Shown here: piece after piece, positions 12,901 through 22,296 of the stretch
How positions within the stretch are numbered: the first letter of the stretch is position 1
Layout: each line of letters begins with the position of its first letter
Assembly: GCA_951799445.1 (NCBI GenBank)
Contig: OX637296.1
Location: 7,378,001 to 7,442,000 of the forward strand
Direction of reading: 5' to 3'
DNA length: 64,000 nt
Source: Pseudisothecium myosuroides
Lineage: Eukaryota > Streptophyta > Bryopsida > Hypnales > Lembophyllaceae
Made by a program: the position numbers and the translations under genes
The notes under the pieces: model-generated
The model's input: only the letters and a program-made list of their open reading frames with translations
The model's database searches: none
Told to the model about the DNA's origin: nothing

Positions 12901-14866
12901 CCCATACCTTTTGAATCCTGAGTTGAACATTCCTGAAAATATTTGATTCCTGAAATGGAGCCTCTGGAAAATATATATTGGATTAGACAGAGGTCAATTT
13001 GTGTGCATTGTCCCACTCAGTTACTATGTCCTCCAATGTACAGTCGGGTACAACAATCTTACGATTTTTTTTCGCAGGCAGACTTCAGCCAACAGTGAAC
13101 CAACAGTGAAGCAACTTCAGGGAGCTGTAACTTGTTCAAAAATAGTCCGATTTCAAAATGGAAAATTGCGTTGCAATCACATGAAAGAGTACTATAACAT
13201 TTGAGAAACATTTACATGGAAATGTACAAATGATGAAAGAGTAAAGATGTATTTTCTAAACTAATTACCATCTACTGCTTCCACCTCTTGCTGAAATGAC
13301 TGCTTGAATGCGATTAGGCATAGTTGCAATCAATTTCTGCAATTGCTCCATGGATATGTCATCCCATACCCTACGAATGATGCGTACCATGTCTTCTTTG
13401 TCCTGCGGCCGGTTGTGTTGGCGTAGCAAATCTTTTAGGATCCTCCATAGATTCTCAATTGGATTTAAATCTGTAGAATTTGCTAGCCACTCTAGCTTCT
13501 TCATACCATAAGCTTTCCTCCATCGGGCTGGAAACTTTCCGCGATGGACCGGGGCCCCATCTTCCATCAGTGTGAGTTTTTCAGGATTATCATGCAAAAA
13601 GTAAAAACCACTCAATGTGCCCTCATATACATTGAGAACAAAATCTATTGCTGTTCTCTCTCCTTCAGGCATAATGACTATAGGACTTTTATCAAAGCCG
13701 CTAAAAGCCGCCAATACCATAACTGACGATCTACCAGATTTAAATGTAGGAGCTATACAATAAGATTTATATGCTTCATGACATTTTCGCCAAACTCGGA
13801 TCTGACGAGATGTTTTGCCAAGTTTGAAGGAAGACTCATCATTAGAAGGAATTTGGGGCCAAGAGAGGGCCGTTTCAGGCCCGTTCCCCAATCTGTCCCC
13901 ATGCTGTGAACAGTGGTATGGGCTGTCCGAAAAATATATTTTCAAAAAAAAAAAAATATATATATATATATATATTTTTTTTTTGAAAATCTGATGTGGC
14001 CGAAGTTCGGCCATGTCACCCTGCTGCAGTGGCGCCGTTTCAGCAATTAGGAACTATTCACAACTTGTGGAGAACTCATGGGAACTCGGGGCCCTTAAGA
14101 GGGCCGGAATTCTCTCTAATGCAGTCTAGATGATATGTTTCCAGTCCTCTTCTGTCCAATGACGATATTTTCTAGCAAATGCAAGCTTCTTTGCTTGCTG
14201 GACGGGATTCAGATGAGGTTTCTTACTCGGGCTATTCTATTCTGAAAGCCCAAGCGCCGAACATACGTCCATATAGTGTTCCTATGAACTTTAAAAATCT
14301 CTGCAAGCTAGGCAAGAGTTTGCTTGCAGTCTGAATTCACCAAGCGACCCAAATTCCGCTGATTACGAGCAGATAGTTTCATATTCACTGTTGGTCTAGG
14401 CCCTGATTTTTTCGTTTCCTGACAGCCTGATTTTTTCCATTTCATGAAGACAATGGAGACAGTGTTCAGTGGCATGTTTAATAATTCTCTTACATCCTTA
14501 CATCTCATTCCCTTTTCTCGCATTCGAATTATGAAAGTTCGTTCTTCACTGCTTAAAGTTCGTGTCCGCATTGTGAGAGCAAATCTAATGACAAACTAAT
14601 AATCTCATTTATAAACTGACTTCCATATGAAAACTCATGACAAAGCAAGCAACTCTCCTATGTAACCTCATGGCAAACTAAGCAACGCTCATATATAACT
14701 TGAAGGCCAAGCAAGCAATGCTCATATGGAACCACATGGCAAAACAAGGGACTGCAAAGACTGTATGCAAAGAGAAAAACTAACCTGCAGGACCCGGCAG
14801 ACGCTGGCGAATCGAAGCCAAACTGGAGCTGGAAACGTACAAGCCCGACGCTCCAATTAAAACCAT
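9980..14866 (-). CDS. Hypothetical protein, candidate two-exon gene with 4.5-kb intron (partial model)
   Basis: Exon 1, 14866-14785, starts MVLIGASGLYVSSSSLASIR, a Ser-rich presequence-like start. An in-frame upstream Met at 14998 is possible. It ends CTGCAG|GTTAGT in phase 1. Exon 2, 10237-9980, is opened by acceptor CATCAG and continues in the matching phase with TVNLDIEWDLSRRED, then a helical, Leu-rich stretch (RKLAQQVRELVAERG, LLALGHQVARLAQLSARF), ending at donor T|GTAAGC. I do not recognise a family. The 3' end is unresolved: a weak terminal exon could start at 9866 inside the tandem duplication. The pairing rests on phase and splice signals alone. Exon 2 could instead belong to an upstream leader of the cysteine synthase transcript. 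The intron contains a Tc1 relic and a truncated TTAA element. Confidence 0.3.
10260..11589. other. Spacer / putative intron without recognisable genes
   Basis: AT-rich DNA with (if the flanking gene model holds) only intronic content. A good donor-like GTAAGT on the minus strand lies near 10268, next to the exon at 10237, but would leave a 33-nt intron, so I did not use it. Confidence 0.3.
11590..12330. mobile_element. 5'-truncated copy of the TTAA-element family
   Basis: The right end ACTTTAGGGG|TTAA matches the terminus of the complete 55.75-56.68 kb copy. Internal text (AATATAATTTTTATTTCAATCGG near 11594, GGCAATTAGAGCATCCTCTTG near 11813) also matches that copy. No left terminus with CCCCTAAAGG was found, so the left end is missing or decayed. 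Boundaries on the left are approximate. Confidence 0.55.
13265..14571 (-). pseudogene. Tc1-type (DD34E) transposase, degenerate, interrupted by a CACTA-like MITE
   Basis: Cut-and-paste DNA transposase relic. The N-terminal part (14571-14308) has a helix-turn-helix start, LSSEERTFIIRMREKGM, ending at an in-frame TAG. It continues as LAEIFKVHRNTIW and, after a one-base shift, KPHLNPVQQAKKLAFARKYR and HWTEEDWKHII. The catalytic half resumes at 13839 with DESSFKLG, MEDGAPVHRGKF and STDLNPIENLW and ends GGSSRW at 13265. The spacing from the second Asp to the Glu is 34 residues, the Tc1 signature; known plant mariners are DD39D. Without the 282-bp insertion the total length is near 340 residues, normal for Tc1. 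It has at least one stop, one frameshift and a W-to-TAG change before the first Asp. Terminal repeats were not found. Confidence 0.85.
13840..14121. mobile_element. 282-bp CACTA-like MITE inserted in the Tc1 transposase
   Basis: The ends are CATTAGAAGGAATTTGGGGCC and, reverse-complemented, CATTAGAGAGAATTCCGGCC. A core CTGATGTGGC is shared with the elements at 48.33 and 63.62 kb. Omitting it brings WKHII and TDESSF of the transposase into one frame, which supports the boundaries. Flanking trinucleotides (CAT and CAG) match only in part, so the target-site duplication is unclear. Confidence 0.7.
14628..14752. repeat. Short degenerate tandem repeat (about 34-bp units)
   Basis: Successive units contain GGCAAACTAAGCAACGCTCAT, GGCCAAGCAAGCAATGCTCAT and similar text followed by ATATAAC or ATGGAACC. 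Three to four imperfect copies lie just beyond the 5' end of the transposase relic. Confidence 0.6.
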
Positions 14867-15379
14867 AGGCTTTGTTGGTGCTGCCTTGACATCCCAGAAT
14901 GCACGAGTATTTACCCCCTCCCCCCCAAAAAAATTGGAAGAGAATTCGAGGCGGAAGGAAGCGAATCGAGAGAGCAATGCCGGAAAATGTGAAAGCAAAT
15001 CATTGGAAGGAGCGGAGGTTGGGGAATGAAATTGGCAATGGCGCAGGGTGAAGAATTGGAGTGTGTATTCCAGAGGAAATTTTTTTGGGGAGCCATGTGG
15101 CCCGGGTGGATTAAGGCGGACCAGGCAACGGCGCAGCTGAATTCGGGCAAATTAAGAGCGAGGCAATATTTAATCATTGAAGAATGCTACGTCCATATTA
15201 AACAATCCTAGAAAAATTTGTAGGGGTGCAGGGGTAGGCCAGGAAGGCCACCGCCAAGTTTCATGGACTGGGAGGACGTAGAATGCATGCAAAAATTCAC
15301 GAAAGCGGAGGTAAGAACAAGCCAAGGAAGTCTGTCTGCAAAGAAAAATCGGAAGACTGTTGTACCCGACTGTACAATA

Positions 15380-16266
15380 ATGTCTACTTCATTTACAAAT
15401 TGCCGCTTTGAGCCATTTCAATTTTAATTGCAAAGTATAGAAAAAAATTAGAATTTTTTGTCTTGCATAATTGACACCCAATTCAAACATACCAAATTTT
15501 AGTTTCAAAAAAGCAAAATTCCAATCAAACATACCAAATTTTAGTTTCAAAAAAGCAAAATTCCATTTTTGGTGAATTTTTGAAGTCAACTTTCATGGTT
15601 TTACATAATATTTTATTAAAAACAATTTGTGATGAATTTTTTGAATTGATTGTATACATATGTAGGAAACATCTATATGCACATCTTTCAAATTAAAAAA
15701 CACCCCATTAAGTAACAAAAATATGAGCAAGGAAGAGTGAATGTGAGGCATCATATGACCAAAATTTATGAAATTGATATCTTTAAATTTTAACAAGATT
15801 TTGGCAAAATAATTGTGACATCATGATAAAATGTACAAGATTAGTTACAATGTGCAGGTCAAGTAGCAAAATCTTGTTAAAATATAAAGATATCAATTTC
15901 ATATATTTTAGTTATATGATGTCTCACATTTAACTCTTCCTTGCTCATATTTTTGTTACTTCATGGGGTGTTTTTTAATTTGAAAGATATGCGTATGGAT
16001 GTTCCCTACATATGTATGCAATTGAGTTAAAAAAATTCATCACCAATCATATTCAAAAAAATATTATGTAAAACCATAAAAATTGACTTCAAAAATTCAC
16101 CAAAAATAAAATTTATCTTTTTTGAAATTGAAATCTGGTATGCTTGATTGGGATTGCATAAAATATATTCCAAAAATATGCTTATCAAAAATATGCCAAT
16201 TATACAACGCATTGTACAAAAAAATTTGAATGCCTCAAAGCGGCAGTTTGTAAATGAAGTAGACCT
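15380..16266. mobile_element. 887-bp foldback element with about 400-bp arms
   Basis: The left end A(T)GTCTACTTCATTTACAAA and the right end in inverse form AGGTCTACTTCATTTACAAA are flanked by TA (15378-15379, 16267-16268). Most of the left half (15380-15790) re-reads on the opposite strand in the right half (15865-16266), for example the AACACCCCATTAAGTAAC segment. The left arm has a roughly 42-bp tandem duplication (15481-15565) that the right arm lacks. No coding capacity. Confidence 0.8.
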
Positions 16267-16804
16267 TACTGTATTGTACAAGATGGAAAGGCAACATTAA
16301 ACCTTAAAAGCCGAAGGGATGATCTTTGAAATCATCCTTTTCTATTACCGTGTGAATCATTAGCCTCCAAAATTGCAAAAGTACTCATTGCAAGTCAAAC
16401 TACTGACTGTAGAAGATCTTTCGTTTCCACAACAAATTTTAAAGATGAATAGTTGCACTTTTATCCTATACAGTTTGATTCCTTGTCATTGATTGGACAC
16501 AAAACGTTGGCTACGGCATTCAAGGATTAAGTACAGCACGTCCTCAAATGTACTGTACAGGATGGGAAGGCCGTATCAGAGGGGTTTTTTTAGGCCTCAT
16601 GAGGCCAGACTCCAATGTCGTGGTACAGGCACAGTGGTCTATATTTGGAGGGAACATCCTCCATTTCTTGCATGGTGCACTATCAGAATGAAAAAAAAAA
16701 ACCTGGACCATATTGTGCTCGCGTCTAGCAATTATAGGAAGGAAGCAACACTGGCCATGCCATTGCCATCGATTGACCTGGATCGAATTGGAGCATGGGG
16801 CATA

Positions 16805-17616
16805 AGGTAGAAGCACCAACTGTCAACCACGTCCAATACTCAACTTGCAGGGGGGCAATATTTTCGACCCAAGGTTGGAACAAATTTAAAGGGAAGCTAA
16901 GAATGTGTTTTTTTGGTCCTTTTCAAGATTGAGACTAATAAGGTTATGACACATGTCTCGAAGTAGTGAGCAAAAAAGTAAGAAGTAATGAGCGGGAAAG
17001 TAAGGTGGGAACACCCATTCCTGCACCTATCCCTATTGTTTGTCCCTAGACTCACCCAAATAAGTCCCTAGACTTTGGTGAATGTGTCCTCCACATGCTT
17101 CATGTTGATTCGTTGATACATTTGAATGACACTTACATAATTCTGATTTGTTGACTACTGATTTTGGCAGTGTTCAGATTTGGGTACACCTATAGGACAA
17201 TTTCAGTGGTCTAGGTAGCCAACACTTTGAAAAATCATAGAAATTACATACAACATCCAAAAAATCTTTTTTTTTTTTTTGAATATTCATGATTTTTACT
17301 CGCTAATACTAGAAAAATATTAGTTTTTGGAAAAGGTACCTCCAACTATACTGAATTGCTTATATTGACGGTTTTGGGTGCTCCCACCTTAGTTCTTGAA
17401 TGATCGGAATTGGAAGACTCTAGAGAGTGGCTACTAGTGAAATGCACTTTTTGGTTCCCAAAATTCACTGTAAATTCAATTTCGGGAATAAAATTCTGAA
17501 AATTTTGTAATCCCCATATTTCCTATCTTCCTACATGGGAAAAATTTCCACCATATCTTACTGTGCACAATCTGCTCCAAAATTGCTTAAAAGGTCAACT
17601 ACTGGTGCTTTTACCT
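16805..17616. mobile_element. TA-flanked MITE (AGGTAGAAGCACC family), split by a second MITE
   Basis: The left end AGGTAGAAGCACCAACTG and the right end GGTGCTTTTACCT are flanked by TA on both sides. Outer parts match the uninterrupted copy at 47577-47971. The inserted element is 17003-17389. Confidence 0.8.
17003..17389. mobile_element. Nested TA-flanked MITE (AGGTGGGAGCACCC subfamily)
   Basis: The ends are AGGTGGGAACACCC and GGGTGCTCCCACCT, flanked by TA at 17001-17002 and 17390-17391. The intact relative at 47.74 kb reads straight through this point (GAAAGTAGTTTGG), giving the empty site. A related copy is at 58977-59376. Confidence 0.85.
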
Positions 17617-17905
17617 TACAACCAGAAGTTTGTGTTGAGGGGTCCCTCTGGTTCCTGTCACAACTAGGATCCAGTTATGCAGCTACAGTATTGTCTTGCA
17701 TGGTGTATCGGTACGTATGTGGTACTAACAACCTCGCCCGAGCTCCTAGCCAAAATGTGAGACTGTTGCTGGTGGCAAGCAGAAGGTGGACCGAAATTCA
17801 TGTTTGCAATTCGGGAAGAAAGTCCTTGTGGCTGGCTACAATGGAGGTTGGGTGGGTGGCGTCCTCTGATTCAAATGTCGAAGGAATTCACGCGGAGAAG
17901 TAATA

Positions 17906-18113
17906 CAGTAAAACCTCTCTTACTGCATACTCTCTTAGTGCATAATATGTAGTAAGAGAGGTTTGTGGGTGGGGCCAATTTCAAGTATTTAATTTGGAGA
18001 ATAGTGTAGTTAAAAGCCACGTTAGTCAAGTGCCATTACTACAACAGTAGAATTGCATAAAACCTCTTGTAGTGCATAGTCCCAACACTATACACTAAGA
18101 GAGGTTCTATTGT
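17906..18113. mobile_element. 208-bp pogo/Tigger-like MITE, copy 1
   Basis: Terminal inverted repeats CAGTAAAACCTCTCTTACTG and CAATAGAACCTCTCTTAGTG are flanked by TA (17904-17905 and 18114-18115). The motif is repeated just inside each end. CAGT.AAACCTC ends with a TA target are typical of pogo/Tigger elements. It is the same family as 31612-31822, in the opposite orientation. Confidence 0.85.
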
Positions 18114-18258
18114 ACCTCAATCTGTAGTAAGTAAGTGTAACCAATCCAAAGAAACCGGTCGCTGAAAGTTTGTGATGAAGAAGGCCTCCGAATATTGCAG
18201 CCCATCTCTACACAAATGAAAGGCTTAAAATCACATCATCACTGCAGATCATGAACCC

Positions 18259-19126
18259 CTACAAACCCATTTCCATTTGCTTGGGATCAGCGCCAGAGGT
18301 CCAGCATCCAGCTGTCTGTTTCCGAAAATGCACCGCTAAATCCCAGGCTCCTGGTCCAATGCCAATGGAAATGGACTCGATTTCCAGTGCCCAAATGGTC
18401 AGAAATGGCCACTTCTCTACAGTTGATATAAAGGACGGTAACAAAATTTATCAACAAAAGTATGAAGAGTTTTGTCTTACATTTTTGAATGCTAGAAACA
18501 TGTCTTTGGAAATGACTACAGCCGAATACTCAATTCCAAGGTGGACTTTCTATTTCAACTTGGGAATTTTAGGGGTTAAAGCACCCAGCATATATATATC
18601 CAGAGAGAAGTTCAAAGTGAAAACCAAATACATTGTAGCAAACAAAGAAAGTCCTAATAAAGACTTACCATCACAAGCTCCAGTAACATTTCAAACCAAC
18701 AAATTTGTCTGAATCCAGCAAGCAAGGTCTTGGCAAAGAAATTAAGGCGAGATGAATGATTATTTACCAGAAAGCGTGAAGATACAAATCCTGTCTTCCG
18801 AAACCACACCCCTGCATCGTATTCAACAGAACTCTCCTCCAAGTCTAAGTTTTCATCTGGGAAATCAAATCACCAGCCTCAATTATCGACACAACACTTG
18901 ATATTAAGGAATCATTAATTCCAGAAGACAGCAGAGAGCTCACAATGAAGCAAACAATGCCAAAAATAATGCTTCAGACCACTTTCCACCAGAACGCAGA
19001 TAGCAAAGCGTAGGTTGAAGATCAATCCCTTCATATTCAAGCATCTTGGCCTCGTTCTTTTCATTAAACTCGTTTTCGCTTGGTTGCCGATGGAGTCTTG
19101 AGTTCAAGTCCGAAACAAGTTCAAAT
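18259..19126 (-). CDS. Candidate exons of an unknown gene (partial, uncertain)
   Basis: Three open segments with plausible splice signals and matching phases. One, about 19125-18990, encodes SDLNSRLHRQPSENEFNEK and LEYEGIDLQPTLCYLRS with donor TTCTG|GTGGAAAG. One, 18856-18669, encodes ENLDLEESSVEYDAGVWFR and KTGFVSSRFLVNNHSSRLNF with acceptor CCCAG and donor ATG|GTAAGT. The last, about 18414-18259, encodes KWPFLTIWALEIESISIG, ending in a stop. I recognise no family. They may be the 3' part of the gene whose first exons are at 20031-19414, if that one is alternatively spliced, or a decayed gene. The acceptor of the last segment is weak. Confidence 0.3.
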
Positions 19127-19413
19127 GATGGTCATGAACATTTCTAGTTTAGGATTCCAGTTCTTAGTCGCCACTTGCAAAATTCCCAACATCTTTTCTA
19201 ATATCTTAGGAACATAATTCTGCTCCCACCACTTGTAATCAGCACTGTTGTCGCTAAACTTTGGAAAGCCATTATGACTACGCCAATGACAACAGCAGAA
19301 GCTCGATTTTAGGGCCATGTTGGCTCTTTGGAAGAGCATCAGAAGTAGAATCCTGGTAAATACAATCTTGACGACAATCCTATTAATCTGTTCTCTCATG
19401 GCTCATTTTAGCT

Positions 19414-20031
19414 TTAGCACCTATAACACACCAAACATGCAAGGCTAAGAACGATGATATAACACAGCAACAGGTGTATCAGAAACAAAACCAACATGAT
19501 CTTTGCTGATGGCGTCATTCTGTAATTTGAAAAAACTTGACGCAGCTTCACCATTTTATCAAAAACTTCACTGTAACAAGTCTTCAGATCATCGCGTTCT
19601 TTCTTCAGACCACCATTTATTTTCTTCTCATCATAATACCTTTTCTTCCAGTCTCCACTATCGATTCCTGGCCGCTTGCATCTGATGTCGTCATCTTTGA
19701 TCTTAATCAATTAAAATGTCATGACACGGGTCCTTGTCACCGCCGGTACCTGCTTACAGGCAAGTCCACATGATAAACAATACTGGATTACAACACCTAG
19801 AAACATCCTCAATGATGCAAGCTACTAGCTACACAGTAATCGTTTCCTCTAGGTGGTTGCTAATGCAAATCACTCTGATCAATATGAACCAGAATACTTA
19901 CCAAAGGAAAGTCTTTCGACTGCAGGCCCCTCTGTTTGCTCCTCACTTGCACGAGTAGCACCGACACTCACCCCAAAGGATGTAGCCACAGCGGAAGAAG
20001 ACGAAGCGACATGATCCTGCACATGCGTCAT
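19414..20031 (-). CDS. Hypothetical coiled-coil, possibly tail-anchored protein (two exons)
   Basis: Exon 1, 20031-19902, starts at ATG (MTHVQDHVASSSSAVATSFG), is Ser/Ala-rich and low in complexity, and ends with donor TTTG|GTAAGTATT in phase 1. Exon 2, 19694-19414, opens in the matching phase with DDIRCKRPGIDSGDWKKRYY, followed by a Lys/Glu-rich heptad-like helix (KKERDDLKTCYSEVFDKMVK). It ends in a hydrophobic stretch of about 26 residues (IMLVLFLIHLLLCYIIVLSL and on) five residues before the stop. That gives 136 residues with a tail-anchor layout. The alternative is that the hydrophobic tail is T-rich intron read as protein (an AG acceptor, TGTTATAG, lies near its end) and the gene continues into the segments at 19.1-18.3 kb. 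No family recognised. Confidence 0.45.
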
Positions 20032-21079
20032 GGGTCGTGAAGCTCTACGAAATCTAATTTAATTACTCGTCCCAGAGAAACTCCACGCTCCAGATCATTT
20101 CCGCTTCAAGTTTCTCGAATGCTTTGTGCTAGTAGAGTTTCACCAGAGGATTAGAGATACCTCACACGCTTTGAAAACTTTACAATCACTTCCTAAGCAT
20201 GCCTTGGAGCTAAAAATGGTCTGACCATATTCACAATTGGTAAATGGTGCCCAAGCTGAAAATAGGACGTCCTATAGTGAACTATAATGAGTGGCAAAAC
20301 ATATGTCTCATGTGCAAACATGTAGCTTTTGATTCTTTCTTTCTCTAGAAATAGGGTTTGTCACAAAGTACCTCTGTCTTAGTCCTTACCCTAAGAGCTA
20401 ACCCTAAGTCTAAATGGCAACAAGGAAGGTAACGAAATGTAACGATAGAAAGCTGAATTCACACCCAACATCTTTGAACGATAAAAAAACCCCTTGAGAC
20501 TGTGATATGTAAAATGATCATGGAGAGGATTCAATCAGAATCATAGAGCAAACAAGAAAATAATGGAAAGAGAAATAGGTGAGTCTTGGTGACAAAAGGT
20601 GAATGCTAAAATTGGCTCACACAAAAGCTTTGCATCACAAGGTCTATTGTAATGTTCGCAAAACTAAACTACTTGAGACAGCTTCAAGCAAAAGTATGCC
20701 CATCATTTGTGTTCATGAACACAACGTCTTGTACCAAGTACTTTGCAAAGGCCTAATTTTGCAATAGATTGAGAGAAGGTCACTGAAACCTTCTGTCAAA
20801 CAAGCCATTAGGTGGAGCACATAGAGATGTAGAGGCTTGAGAGTCCTTTGTCCTAACTCTATTGAAACACTCATTGGGTGGAAGAAGGAAAATTCATTAT
20901 CCTCAGCAAGTTAGCACTTGCATTCTTTGGTTACAAAACAAGAAAATAGAACTCAGCACAGAGACACACGTACACTATCAAAGTCACACCACTACACTAG
21001 GCTATATACACTATACCTAAGATGAAGTTGAACTAGGAGTACCAACTTACTTTGTGTACTTGAGCATACACTAAAACCA
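20032..21079. other. Spacer containing F-box 3' flank shared with 30.96-31.34 kb
   Basis: No gene recognised. From about 20620 to 21060 it matches the flank of the F-box pseudogene (CTACTTGAGACA, CATTGGGTGGAA, TCATTATCCTC and ATCAAAGTCACACCA occur in the same order in both). The F-box duplication therefore included at least 400 bp of 3' flank. Confidence 0.6.
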
Positions 21080-22271
21080 CTATGGTACAACATTCCAAGA
21101 AGCCCGAGTCATACTTTTAGGGGCATGAGTACGGAACTGATGCCCCTCGAAGCAGTTTGGAAGGCTACTCCACTGTCCTGTAGGCAAGTCCAAAAGCCAA
21201 AAATGCGTATAGTTGTCAGAATAGTTTGGAAACACCATCAAAAAGCCTTCACATGCTTTTAGGTTCATCAAGGCACAATCATTCTCCGAAAGTTCTTCAA
21301 AAGGAGAGCATAAGTATGACCTCTCTTGTACCCAATCCTTTAAATTATTTTGTATACGATATTTAGTGATGCAATACCCTTCCGTAGGAAAAAATTCACT
21401 ACTGGATGTGTTCCTGTGCAGAACAAACATGCAGTCCTTCTGAAGTTCATACATCATCACTGATGCTCCTCGTGCAGGATCCCTTTCATCGCAACGTTTA
21501 AGTTGTCCTCTAGCAAAGTCATACACACTTTGAAATGTGCTTCTGCTTCTGAAAGTACTATAACAGTCATAGTACTTCCATCTGGAGTGAGTGATACCAA
21601 AAATGAAACCAATTGATGGTGTTGCTTTGGTCCATTGTCTTACACCAGAATCATATATCTCTATTGTAAGACGACCTTTCTTATTTTTGCCGACCACCAC
21701 CACCCTATAACACTTGGTTTTAGAGTCCACTTTGATATCCATCATTTTGGGCGGAGTTGAATAAACATATTGCAGAGGTGGGAGTTTGCGACGAACTCCT
21801 GTCAAGAGATTCACCACAATAATGCACAGGGGATGGGCTTTGCTGGTTTCCTTTGTAGAGACAAAACAGATCAATCCACCATCCCGTGCACCCATATCAT
21901 CCCATCGATTTTCAAGACAAAAGGGTTCTCCCGGCTTCAAACAATAGTAATATGGCGACCTGTGAGTGCTCAGATCACATTGTTACAAGAAAATCGGAAT
22001 TAGAATAATGATTATTGAGTGAAAAACCTGCAACCATGGTGGGACTAGTTTCCTCCAGTGCTCGGTTGATTTCCGAGTTCACAGTACCCATGTCTCGGTT
22101 CCATTCCTTCGAGAGCCTGCGCAGCCGAGTGATATCACGCAAGGGCAGACGTGCAAACACAAGTAACAGCAACTCCTTGGGAAGAGTTTTCCAAATAACA
22201 GGACACATCTTTGAATGCATGGAAATAATCTTGCGTGAAGCAGTCATGATGAGTAGGCTTTGTAACTCCAA
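21080..22271 (-). pseudogene. F-box protein gene with a single-base frameshift
   Basis: F-box proteins are substrate adaptors of SCF ubiquitin ligases. The N-terminal frame (22271-21975) holds the F-box WKTLPKELLLLVFARLPLRD then ITRLRRLSKEWNRD and ends in a stop after NSDFLVTM. The C-terminal frame, one base away, resumes about 21983 with CDLSTHRSPYYYCLKPG and runs to 21080 as a substrate-binding domain (IYDSGVRQWTKATPSIGF, MFVLHRN, EGYCITKYRI, FWLLDLPTGQWSSLPN). One base removed in AACAATG near 21980 joins the two, so this is either a young pseudogene or a sequence error. The intact paralogue at 40583-41695 has the same layout in one exon. Another paralogue at 31-33 kb is heavily decayed. 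Confidence 0.8.
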
Positions 22272-22296
22272 TCCCGGTGGTCCTCTTGAGCAGTAA

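Noticed and set aside
16493..16810. 105-codon plus-strand frame
   Set aside because: Composition is not protein-like in a recognisable way, the opposite strand is equally open, and its end overlaps a MITE.
17535..17903. 122-codon plus-strand frame
   Set aside because: The first quarter is the right end of a MITE and the rest has no recognised domain.
18251..18712. 153-codon plus-strand frame
   Set aside because: The minus strand of the same stretch has exon-like segments with good splice sites, so the plus frame is probably antisense shadow.
21940..21990. A 27-nt intron (GTAACAATG...CACAG) joining the two F-box frames
   Set aside because: Too short for a plant intron, and splicing would still leave the wrong frame. 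A one-base shift explains it.
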